From: an uncultured Pseudomonadota bacterium | GTDB lineage: Bacteria > Pseudomonadota > Alphaproteobacteria > RF32 > CAG-239 | Direction of reading: 5' to 3' | Assembly (NCBI GenBank): GCA_902767055.1 | Contig: CACXFX010000089.1 | Span: 1 to 7,631, forward strand | DNA length: 7,631 nt | The notes under the pieces: generated by a model | What the model saw: the letters and a program-made list of their open reading frames with translations, nothing else | Told to the model about the DNA's origin: nothing | Databases searched by the model: none | Translations under genes and position numbers: made by a program | Shown here: positions 1 through 5,575 of the stretch, one piece after another | Position numbering within the stretch: the first letter of the stretch is position 1 | Layout: each line of letters starts with the position of its first letter

Positions 1-16
1 ATTTTTTTCATACTTT

Positions 17-53
17 AAAAACAAAAATTCCGTTTTATATAACCTAAAACGGA
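17..53 (-). terminator. Rho-independent terminator of the small RNA
   Basis: Read on the minus strand, TCCGTTTTA (53-45) and TAAAACGGA (37-29) form a perfect 9-bp stem with loop GGTTATA. The stem is followed by a T-rich tract (27-17: five T, G, five T). No equivalent T tract follows the stem on the plus strand, so it works only leftward. It would also stop read-through from the DedA-family gene, which has no strong terminator of its own. Confidence 0.8.
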
Positions 54-182
54 GGAGCTAGAAAACTGTAGTTGCACAGATGAACTTATTCGTCGTCAAT
101 TATAACGCTTATATCGTCCGCTCCCCTTAAAGGAGCAATGCAACTATTGGTGTTTTCTAAACACCGCAACCATTTTGGTTAC
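18..182 (-). ncRNA. Candidate structured small RNA with anti-Shine-Dalgarno motif
   Basis: No protein is supported here, but the minus strand looks like a free-standing RNA gene: a promoter (189-217), about 160 bases rich in perfect hairpins, and a terminator (17-53). In transcript order the helices are AACCA/TGGTT (180-168), GGTGTTT/AAACACC with loop AGA (165-149, 7 bp), and an 8-bp long-range helix TAGTTGCA (146-139) with TGCAACTA (76-69). The long-range helix encloses GCTCCTT/GGGGAGC (136-120, two G-U pairs) and TATAA/TTATA (113-101). A single-stranded stretch then carries AGCTCCTCC (59-51), complementary to Shine-Dalgarno sequences, next to the terminator. Alphaproteobacterial trans-acting sRNAs such as AbcR and the CcsR group use CU-rich anti-SD motifs, so a translational repressor is a reasonable inference. 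I do not recognise the family. It does not show the hallmarks of tmRNA, SRP RNA, RNase P or 6S RNA. It could instead be a leader of a gene left of position 1. Confidence 0.6.
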
Positions 183-188
183 GCTTTT

Positions 189-217
189 ATAATGACACGA
201 AACCGGGTGATTGTCAA
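189..217 (-). promoter_or_regulatory. Promoter of the small RNA (sigma70-like)
   Basis: On the minus strand a perfect -35 box TTGACA (217-212) is followed, after 17 bases, by CATTAT (194-189). An overlapping TTATAA is a possible alternative -10 box. The predicted start is near 182, just before the first hairpin of the RNA. The site lies in the short gap after the DedA-family stop codon, so the RNA need not rely on read-through. Confidence 0.6.
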
Positions 218-235
218 ACAAAAAAATGAAATTTT

Positions 236-820
236 TTATAAATATTTCAAAACGGCAAAACCGCCGATAAGTAAGGCTAAAAATAAAACGGAAAGCCAAC
301 CGAGATTTTTTTCAATAAAAATTTTCATCGGTGCACCGAAGCGTTTTAAGAGCCACGCCACAATAAAAAACCTTCCGCCGCGTGCCAAAACAGAAGCAAC
401 GGTGAAAACAACTAAATCCAAATGAACGGCGCCGCTTGCAATTGTAATAATTTTATACGGAAACGGGGTTAAACCTGCGCCAAAAACAATCCATGCGCCG
501 TATTCATGATAATAATTTTCAAATGTCTGAAATTTTTCAAGATATCCGTAAAATGTCAAAAGCGGCTCTGCAATGAGTTCAAAGAAAAATACGCCGATTG
601 CGTAACCGAAATAACCGCCTAAAACGGAAGCAAATGTTGCTAAAGATGCAATCTTCCAAGCTTTTGAAGGTGCGGCCAAAATCATCGGAATCAGCATAAT
701 ATCCGGCGGAATCGGAAAAAACGAGCTTTCCGCAAAAGCAACAATAAAAAGTGCCGACATTGCACCCTTGCTTTCGGAAATTTTGAGCATCTTATCATAA
801 ATTTTATTTAATACAGGCAT
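236..820 (-). CDS. DedA/YqaA-family inner-membrane protein (194 aa)
   Basis: This is a polytopic inner-membrane protein of the DedA/SNARE-associated (VTT) superfamily, YqaA-like branch. Characterised DedA proteins act in envelope maintenance and, in some cases, as undecaprenyl-phosphate or phospholipid flippases; the substrate of this one is unknown. The family signature is visible as E31 followed by PIPPD (residues 36-40), then a glycine-rich membrane segment (60-80), G-x-G-L-T-P-F-P-Y-K (114-123) and R150 in the LARGGR segment. A last hydrophobic helix spans about 174-192. The usual length of this branch is about 190-200 aa, which matches. The start at 820 is chosen over the in-frame ATG at 871 because AAGGAAG lies 5 bases upstream (832-826), while the longer frame would run through the promoter at 843-871. 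It is transcribed divergently from ldh and is followed by the small RNA. Confidence 0.88.
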   Translation of the reverse strand: MPVLNKIYDKMLKISESKGAMSALFIVAFAESSFFPIPPDIMLIPMILAAPSKAWKIASLATFASVLGGYFGYAIGVFFFELIAEPLLTFYGYLEKFQTFENYYHEYGAWIVFGAGLTPFPYKIITIASGAVHLDLVVFTVASVLARGGRFFIVAWLLKRFGAPMKIFIEKNLGWLSVLFLALLIGGFAVLKYL

Positions 821-842
821 TTTGTCTTCCTTAATAAGCGGG

Positions 843-871
843 ACTATAAAAAAAAGATAAAAAAATGTCAA
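843..871 (-). promoter_or_regulatory. Promoter of the DedA-family gene (sigma70-like)
   Basis: On the minus strand, TTGACA (871-866) and TATAGT (848-843) are separated by exactly 17 bases. The -35 box is a perfect match and the -10 box matches at five of six positions. The predicted start near 836 leaves a leader of about 16 bases containing the ribosome site. The 95 bases between 872 and 966 also have to hold the ldh promoter; they are so AT-rich that I cannot choose a credible ldh box pair. Confidence 0.6.
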
Positions 872-966
872 GAATGTATATATTATTGTTCAAAATTAAA
901 ATATCTCTTTTCTTTTTTAAATAAATATATTACATCAAAGAAAAATTAAAATAATGGAGAATAAAT

Positions 967-1932
967 ATGCAAAAAGATTGTTTGGAAAATTTTAATGCTC
1001 GTAAAGTTGTCATTATCGGGTGCGGATTTGTCGGCGCTGCAACGGCTTTCAGCCTGATGCAGTCGGGACTGTTTTCCGAAATGGCATTGATTGATGCCAA
1101 TCGTGATAAAGCACAAGGTGAGGCAATGGATATCAGTCATGGTGTACCGTTTGCAAAACCTGTTAAAATTTATGCCGGTGACTATGATGATGTTAAGGAT
1201 GCCGCAATTGTTGTGTTGACCGCCGGTGCAAATCAAAAAGAAGGTGAAACAAGACTCGATTTAGTCAAAAAAAATATTGCTATTTTCAAATCAATTTTAC
1301 CTGAAATCAAAAAAAGAGATTTTCGCGGTATTTTGCTCGTTGTGGCAAATCCGGTTGATATTTTGACAACAGTTGCCTTGAAATTGTCCGGATTGGAAGA
1401 AAACAGAGTTTTAGGTTCGGGAACCGTTCTTGATACGGCACGTCTTAAACACGAACTTGGGGAACACTTAAATGTCGATCCGAGAAGTGTACACGCTTTT
1501 ATTATCGGCGAACACGGTGATTCTGAAATTGCGGCATGGTCATCGGCCAATGTCTCAGGAATTGAGCTTAATCGATTTTGCGAAATGCGCGGGCATTTTC
1601 ATCATGAAGAAGCGATGCAAAGAATTGCTCGAGATGTGAAAAACAGCGCATACGAAATCATTACAAAGAAAAAAGCAACATATTTCGGTATTGCAATGGC
1701 GGTTAAACGTATTTGTGAAGCCATCGTTCGTGATGAAAAATCAATTTTATCCGTTTCTTCAATGATGCACGGCCAGTATGGCATTGACGGTTTATCTTTG
1801 AGTATGCCTGCAATCGTCGGTAAATCAGGTGTTGAAACATTGGTGCCGATTAAGTTAAATGAAGAGGAAACGAAAAAACTTTGCTCTTCTGCCGCGGTTT
1901 TAACAGAAATTTTAAAGCAAAATGAAATCTGA
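967..1932 (+). CDS. ldh: L-lactate dehydrogenase (NAD-dependent)
   Basis: It interconverts pyruvate and L-lactate with NADH/NAD+ in the cytoplasm (EC 1.1.1.27), regenerating NAD+ during fermentation. The Rossmann motif GCGFVG is at residues 18-23, and D43 at the end of the second strand points to NAD rather than NADP. The substrate loop AGANQKEGETR (86-96) has Gln90 at the position that separates lactate dehydrogenase (Gln102 in classical numbering) from malate dehydrogenase (Arg), and R96 matches Arg109. The catalytic set is complete: D156 and R159 in the VLDTARLK segment, and H183 in GEHGDSE. At 321 aa it is full length. His176 matches the fructose-bisphosphate contact His188 of allosteric bacterial enzymes, while Arg173 is replaced by Lys161, so allosteric control is uncertain. 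A GGAGA (956-960) lies 6 bases before the ATG. It is divergent from the DedA-family gene and has no clear terminator. Confidence 0.9.
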   Translation: MQKDCLENFNARKVVIIGCGFVGAATAFSLMQSGLFSEMALIDANRDKAQGEAMDISHGVPFAKPVKIYAGDYDDVKDAAIVVLTAGANQKEGETRLDLVKKNIAIFKSILPEIKKRDFRGILLVVANPVDILTTVALKLSGLEENRVLGSGTVLDTARLKHELGEHLNVDPRSVHAFIIGEHGDSEIAAWSSANVSGIELNRFCEMRGHFHHEEAMQRIARDVKNSAYEIITKKKATYFGIAMAVKRICEAIVRDEKSILSVSSMMHGQYGIDGLSLSMPAIVGKSGVETLVPIKLNEEETKKLCSSAAVLTEILKQNEI

Positions 1933-1942
1933 AAAAAAATAT

Positions 1943-1971
1943 TTGCATTATTAAAATTTATGTGTTCTAAT
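1943..1971 (+). promoter_or_regulatory. Possible promoter of the nuclease-like gene cluster
   Basis: In the 71-base gap after ldh, TTGCAT (1943-1948) and TCTAAT (1966-1971) are spaced by 17 bases, giving a start near 1978. The -10 box matches at five of six positions but the -35 box at only three, and AT-rich sequence gives such matches by chance. It would let the downstream cluster be expressed separately from ldh. Confidence 0.3.
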
Positions 1972-2003
1972 AGGCTCGAAATTGATTTTGACAGAGGCAC
2001 AAA

Positions 2004-3050
2004 ATGTTTTGGATTAAAAAAATTTTATTGCTTTCGGGATTGCTTGTCTTGATATACGGCGGTACTTCGGGAACGCACAGCTCCAGCCTTTTTGTTCAGG
2101 CGATGAGTTTTGTCGGGCTGTTGATTATTTTGATTGTGCTTTATGTCTTTGCAAGAATGTTAATCAGAGGCCTTGGGTGTATGCCTTCATTTTTGATTAT
2201 GTCAGGTGTCGCATTATTTATGATGTATACGCTTGGTATGTTCAATAATGGTATTGGGGGGGTGTCAGATGCCATTTCTCGTTTTATCGGGCGTGATACG
2301 ACGCCTGCTCAAACGACTAATATGCCAACGCCGCAGGAGGAAATTCCTGTTGAGGATACGCAAACCTCGCAGAAAGAAGCTGTCGAAGTTGTTTCAATCG
2401 GTACTCAAAATGCCAGTCCGGAATTGTTTGACGATTATCGCGTTGAGGCTGAAAAAACGCTTGAAAACGAAGTGCCTGAGGATGAGCCTAAAAAGGGTCT
2501 CTTGGAACAGGTTGTTGCAGCTATTGTGCCTGAGCGTCAACAGGTTCAGCAGCGTCCTTTTAATCCGAATGATTTTCCGGCGATTTATGCAACGGCCAGA
2601 GTTTTGACCGGTGATATGCTTGAAATTCGCGGGCGCTACTTTAAACTTTTCGGTATCGCCGCACCGGAAATCAGCCAGACATGTGCAGATGCTCAAGGTC
2701 GTTCTTATAACTGCGGCAGGCAATCGGCATCATGGCTTAAAAATTGGATTAAAGATTATGAGCTCGAATGTCATATTATTCAGCAGGATACCAGAGGAAA
2801 TATGGTCGGAACATGTGCCCTCGGTGCTTATGACTTAGGTGCAGCGCTTGTCAATGCCGGATGGGCTGTGGCTTATACAAAATATACCGGTGCTTATTTG
2901 CCCTATGAAATGCAAGCTCAGCAAAATAAACGCGGGCTTTGGCAAGGACAGTTTTACAAGCCTTGGGATTGGAAAAAAATTCAAGCGCGGCAGAAAAATG
3001 TCAAAGTTATTCGAAAGAAAAAGCCTAAAATCGGTCTTTTCGGGCACTAG
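2004..3050 (+). CDS. Membrane-anchored thermonuclease-fold protein, active site degenerate
   Basis: The 348-residue protein has three hydrophobic segments (about 7-20, 33-54 and 61-80), an acidic, Pro/Gln/Glu-rich linker (about 98-190) and a staphylococcal-nuclease-like domain (about 192-326), then a basic tail ending near KKKPKIG. The domain resembles the alphaproteobacterial SNase group with four spaced cysteines (C227, C237, C256, C271), which suggests disulfides and a periplasmic location. Against the staphylococcal enzyme, Asp21 and Glu43 are kept (D204, E222), but Arg35 is Lys214, Asp40 is Ala219 and Arg87 is Asn266 in the D-T-R-G-N segment. The enzyme may therefore have lost or changed nuclease activity; this alignment was done by eye. 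AGAGG (1993-1997) lies 6 bases before the ATG. Its stop is two bases before tsaE, so the two are probably cotranscribed. Its role is unknown. Confidence 0.8.
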   Translation: MFWIKKILLLSGLLVLIYGGTSGTHSSSLFVQAMSFVGLLIILIVLYVFARMLIRGLGCMPSFLIMSGVALFMMYTLGMFNNGIGGVSDAISRFIGRDTTPAQTTNMPTPQEEIPVEDTQTSQKEAVEVVSIGTQNASPELFDDYRVEAEKTLENEVPEDEPKKGLLEQVVAAIVPERQQVQQRPFNPNDFPAIYATARVLTGDMLEIRGRYFKLFGIAAPEISQTCADAQGRSYNCGRQSASWLKNWIKDYELECHIIQQDTRGNMVGTCALGAYDLGAALVNAGWAVAYTKYTGAYLPYEMQAQQNKRGLWQGQFYKPWDWKKIQARQKNVKVIRKKKPKIGLFGH

Positions 3051-3052
3051 AA

Positions 3053-3520
3053 ATGTCATACCTTTTCGAAAAAAAATGTAATAATTTGGAAGCAACACAA
3101 AGATTTGCTCAAAGTTTGGCTGATATTGCACACAAAGGGGATACGTTTGCGCTTTTCGGGACATTGGGCGCAGGAAAATCTGCTTTTGCGCGTGCGTTTA
3201 TTCAAAAGTTGACCGATGCAAAAGAAGTTCCGAGTCCGACTTTTACGCTTCTCCAAACTTATGAAACCGATGATTTTGATATTTATCACTACGATCTGTA
3301 TCGCTTAAAATCCGAAGAAGAAATATGGGAGCTCAATATTGAAGAAGCTCTGTTTTCAGGCGTTACACTGATTGAATGGCCTGAAAAAATGGGGCTTTAC
3401 CTGCCTCGTGATATTTTTAAGATTAAAATCGATGTTTTAAACGATGGTGGGCGGCTGTTTCAAATCGAAACAATTTCAGAAAATAAAGCTGTGAGGTTGA
3501 AAAACCTTTCGTTGTTTTAG
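3053..3520 (+). CDS. tsaE: tRNA t6A biosynthesis ATPase TsaE
   Basis: TsaE is a small P-loop ATPase. With TsaB and TsaD it completes the cycle that puts threonylcarbamoyl on A37 of ANN-decoding tRNAs; TsaC makes the threonylcarbamoyl-AMP. Family marks seen are Walker A GTLGAGKS (36-43), the SPTFTL switch segment (61-66), the HYDLYRL motif (79-85), and IEWPE (107-111). At 155 aa the length is normal. The ATG is two bases after the preceding stop and has no strong Shine-Dalgarno sequence, suggesting translational coupling to the nuclease-like gene. The other t6A genes are not in the window. The identification is secure from motifs alone. Confidence 0.93.
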   Translation: MSYLFEKKCNNLEATQRFAQSLADIAHKGDTFALFGTLGAGKSAFARAFIQKLTDAKEVPSPTFTLLQTYETDDFDIYHYDLYRLKSEEEIWELNIEEALFSGVTLIEWPEKMGLYLPRDIFKIKIDVLNDGGRLFQIETISENKAVRLKNLSLF

Positions 3521-3531
3521 AAGTACGTATC

Positions 3532-3954
3532 ATGAAAAATATCCACGCCACAACAGTCGATATCAATGGAAACGGTATTTTAATTGTCGGTCCGGCGGGA
3601 AGCGGAAAATCCGATTTGGCTTTGAGATTGATTGAAAATAAAAACGCAGTACTTGTATCTGATGACAGAACGGATATAAAAATTGAAAACGGAGAGCTTT
3701 TTGCATCTCCTCCGAAAGTGATTGAAGGACTTTTGGAGGTCAGAGCAATAGGGTTGATTAAAAAGCCGTTTAAACCCGACACAATAATAAAACTTGTTGT
3801 GCAGGCAGCTTCTCAAAAGGATATTGAACGTATGCCTAAATGTCGTTTTTTTGAATATGAAAATGTCAAAGTCGAAACTATTTTGCTCAACCTTTTGGAG
3901 GCTTCCGCGCCCGATAAGGTTGTGGTCAAATTAAAAGCTGTGCTTGAACAATGA
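3532..3954 (+). CDS. hprK: Short HPr kinase/phosphorylase (alphaproteobacterial type)
   Basis: HprK phosphorylates, and in full-length enzymes also dephosphorylates, a serine of the PTS carrier HPr, linking sugar or nitrogen PTS state to gene expression and metabolism. This 140-aa protein has only the C-terminal kinase half; the N-terminal domain of the roughly 310-aa Firmicutes enzyme is absent, as is normal in alphaproteobacteria. Seen are Walker A GPAGSGKS (20-27), the acidic pair in LVSDDRTD (41-48), and the signature segment EGLLEVRAIG (65-74). The last usually reads LEVRG-x-G, so Ala72 stands in for a common Gly. It begins 11 bases after tsaE with only a weak AGAAG ribosome site. No HPr, EIIA or two-component genes adjoin it, unlike the usual alphaproteobacterial setting. 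Confidence 0.88.
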   Translation: MKNIHATTVDINGNGILIVGPAGSGKSDLALRLIENKNAVLVSDDRTDIKIENGELFASPPKVIEGLLEVRAIGLIKKPFKPDTIIKLVVQAASQKDIERMPKCRFFEYENVKVETILLNLLEASAPDKVVVKLKAVLEQ

Positions 3955-4005
3955 TTATAAAGAGCTTAAAGTATAAAAAAGTATCGGAGGCAAAGAGGCA
4001 ATAAA

Positions 4006-4797
4006 ATGGTATCAAAACAAATTGAAAATTTTTTGCGAACGCTTGGAAAACCATTGGTTTTGTTTGTCATTTCGCTCGGAAAATTGGCATTTTTTATTGT
4101 TAAGTCGACCTATCATGCTTTAACGGCACCGTTTTATATCAAAAATTTTATCAAACAAGTGCTTGAAATAGGCTTTTATTCCGTTCCGGTTGTGGGTTTA
4201 ACAACGATTTTTGCAGGTATGGTGATTGCTTTACAAACATATTCCGGATTTTCAAAGTATGGTGCGGAAAGTGCCGTAGCCAATGTTGTTTTAATTTCGG
4301 TAACACGTGAGTTGGCCCCTGTGTTATCGGCCTTGATGGTTGCCGGGCGGATTGGTGCGGCTATGGCTGCTGAGATTGGTACAATGAAAGTGACCGAACA
4401 ATTGGATGCGCTTGTTACATTGTCCACAAATCCCTTTAAATACCTTTTTGCGCCTCGTCTTTGGGCCGGGCTTTTTGTTTTGCCGATTTTGGTTTTGTTT
4501 GGGGACATCATCGGTGTTTTTGGCGGGTATGTCGTCGGTGTTTATAAGCTCGGATTTAATCCGGCCAATTATATCAATTCAACGATTGAGCATCTTGAAG
4601 CAATCGGTATTATCTCAGGCCTGACAAAGGCTGCTGTTTTTGGTTTTATTATTGCATTGATGGGCTGTTATAACGGTTATCAATCCAAAGGTGGTGCGCA
4701 GGGTGTCGGACAGGCCACGACCAATGCTGTTGTTTCGGCTTCAATTTTGATTTTGATTTTCAACTATATCATTACCGAAATTTTCTTTGCAAAATAA
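4006..4797 (+). CDS. mlaE: MlaE/YrbE-family lipid ABC transporter permease
   Basis: This is the inner-membrane permease of an MCE-type lipid transporter; in the Mla system it works with the ATPase MlaF and the periplasmic lipid-binding MlaD to move phospholipids between the membranes. The 263-aa protein has an amphipathic N-terminal helix (about 14-34) and hydrophobic segments near 56-77, 144-176, 200-215 and 233-255. The strongest family mark is the conserved block RELAPV (101-106) followed by AGRIGAAMAAEIGTMKVTEQ (113-132). The C-terminal YNGYQSKGGAQGVGQATT (212-229) is also typical. AGAGG (3994-3998) lies 7 bases before the ATG, with a second SD-like CGGAGG further upstream (3985-3990). 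The 51-base gap after hprK is the largest within the cluster. mlaF follows 12 bases later. Confidence 0.93.
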   Translation: MVSKQIENFLRTLGKPLVLFVISLGKLAFFIVKSTYHALTAPFYIKNFIKQVLEIGFYSVPVVGLTTIFAGMVIALQTYSGFSKYGAESAVANVVLISVTRELAPVLSALMVAGRIGAAMAAEIGTMKVTEQLDALVTLSTNPFKYLFAPRLWAGLFVLPILVLFGDIIGVFGGYVVGVYKLGFNPANYINSTIEHLEAIGIISGLTKAAVFGFIIALMGCYNGYQSKGGAQGVGQATTNAVVSASILILIFNYIITEIFFAK

Positions 4798-4809
4798 GGA
4801 GAAAGTCAG

Positions 4810-5574
4810 ATGTCAGATGTGAAAATATCCATTCGGAATTTGGAAAAAAGCTTCGGGCGCAAAAAAGTTTTGGATGGCGTTGATTTGGATATTGAAAAAG
4901 GGCAATCTTTAGTGGTTATTGGTGGCTCAGGTACCGGAAAATCAGTATTAATTAAATGTATTCAAGGTTTGTTGACGCCTGATTTCGGGTCCATTAAAAT
5001 TGACGGTAAAGAAACAATAAATACCTCAGAAATCAATCAGAAAAATCTGCATGCTAAGATGGGAATGCTTTTTCAGGGCGGGGCATTGTTCGACAGCTTA
5101 AGTGTTTGGGAAAACGTGGCTTTTTCACTTCTTGAAAATAAAAAAACACCGCGTAATTTGGCAAAAGTAGAGGCTGTACGTGTTTTAAGACAAGTCGGTT
5201 TGGCGCCTGACGTTGCAGATCTCTATCCGTCCGAGCTTTCCGGCGGTATGCAAAAGCGTGTCGGTTTAGCGCGTGCCATCATCACCAATCCTGAAATTAT
5301 CTTTTTTGATGAACCGACAACGGGGCTTGATCCGATTATGGCCGATGTGATTAACGATTTGATTATCGAATCGGCAAAAGGATTGGGAGCGACAACGCTC
5401 ACAATTACACATGATATGGCATCAGTTAAAAAAATTGCGGACAAAGTTGCGATGCTCTATCAAGGTAAAATCATTTGGCAAGGTACGGTCAAAGAAATGG
5501 AAAAAACAGAGAATCCGTATGTCGTTCAATTTATTAACGGGTGCGCCCAAGGACCGATTAAAGTCGAGGTGTAA
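4810..5574 (+). CDS. mlaF: MlaF-type lipid ABC transporter ATPase
   Basis: This is the cytoplasmic ATPase partner of MlaE, powering lipid transport across the envelope. All ABC motifs are present in order: Walker A GGSGTGKS (38-45), Q-loop glutamine Q89 in MLFQGGALFDS (86-96), signature LSGGMQKR (143-150), Walker B IIFFDEPTTGLDP (163-175) and the switch histidine H201 in THD. The Q-loop block with GGALFDSL is characteristic of the MlaF subgroup. The 254-aa length is normal, and the final residues after about 225 form the usual C-terminal extension. AAGGAG overlaps the mlaE stop (4797 region), so translation of the pair is probably coupled. No mlaD, mlaC or mlaB follows; the next gene is radA after one base. 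Confidence 0.93.
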   Translation: MSDVKISIRNLEKSFGRKKVLDGVDLDIEKGQSLVVIGGSGTGKSVLIKCIQGLLTPDFGSIKIDGKETINTSEINQKNLHAKMGMLFQGGALFDSLSVWENVAFSLLENKKTPRNLAKVEAVRVLRQVGLAPDVADLYPSELSGGMQKRVGLARAIITNPEIIFFDEPTTGLDPIMADVINDLIIESAKGLGATTLTITHDMASVKKIADKVAMLYQGKIIWQGTVKEMEKTENPYVVQFINGCAQGPIKVEV

Positions 5575-5575
5575 A

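Noticed and set aside
80..130. Plus-strand mini-frame of 16 codons starting ATG AAC TTA
   Set aside because: The only SD-like sequence (GGAGGAG) is about 20 bases or more upstream of the ATG, and that sequence is the complement of the RNA's anti-SD motif. There is no promoter on this strand.
87..180. Minus-strand frame through the small-RNA region ending in ...ISVIIDDE then TAA, which could be a leader peptide or small protein
   Set aside because: It has no ATG, only a TTG with no ribosome site, and it starts within the hairpins. The RNA structure explains the region better.
236..275. Short GC hairpin (CGGC/GCCG followed by TTTT) near the end of the DedA-family gene as its terminator
   Set aside because: The stem is only 4 bp, lies inside the coding end, and the T run is short. 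Not strong enough to call.
138..425. Plus-strand frame of 95 codons overlapping the DedA-family gene
   Set aside because: Lys-rich low-complexity translation with no family signature and no ribosome site; a shadow of the opposite strand.
872..966. ldh promoter boxes in the divergent gap
   Set aside because: Several -10-like matches (TATATT at 926-931, TAAAAT at 897-902) exist but none has an acceptable -35 box at 16-18 bases, so none is reported.
3944..3980. Possible promoter before mlaE (TTGAAC and TATAAA)
   Set aside because: Spacing is about 22 bases and the boxes sit in AT-rich sequence across the hprK stop; no convincing pair.
5411..5575. Upstream extension of the radA frame over mlaF
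   Set aside because: It overlaps well-conserved mlaF sequence, is Lys/Arg-rich without homology, and the ATG at 5576 has a good ribosome site.
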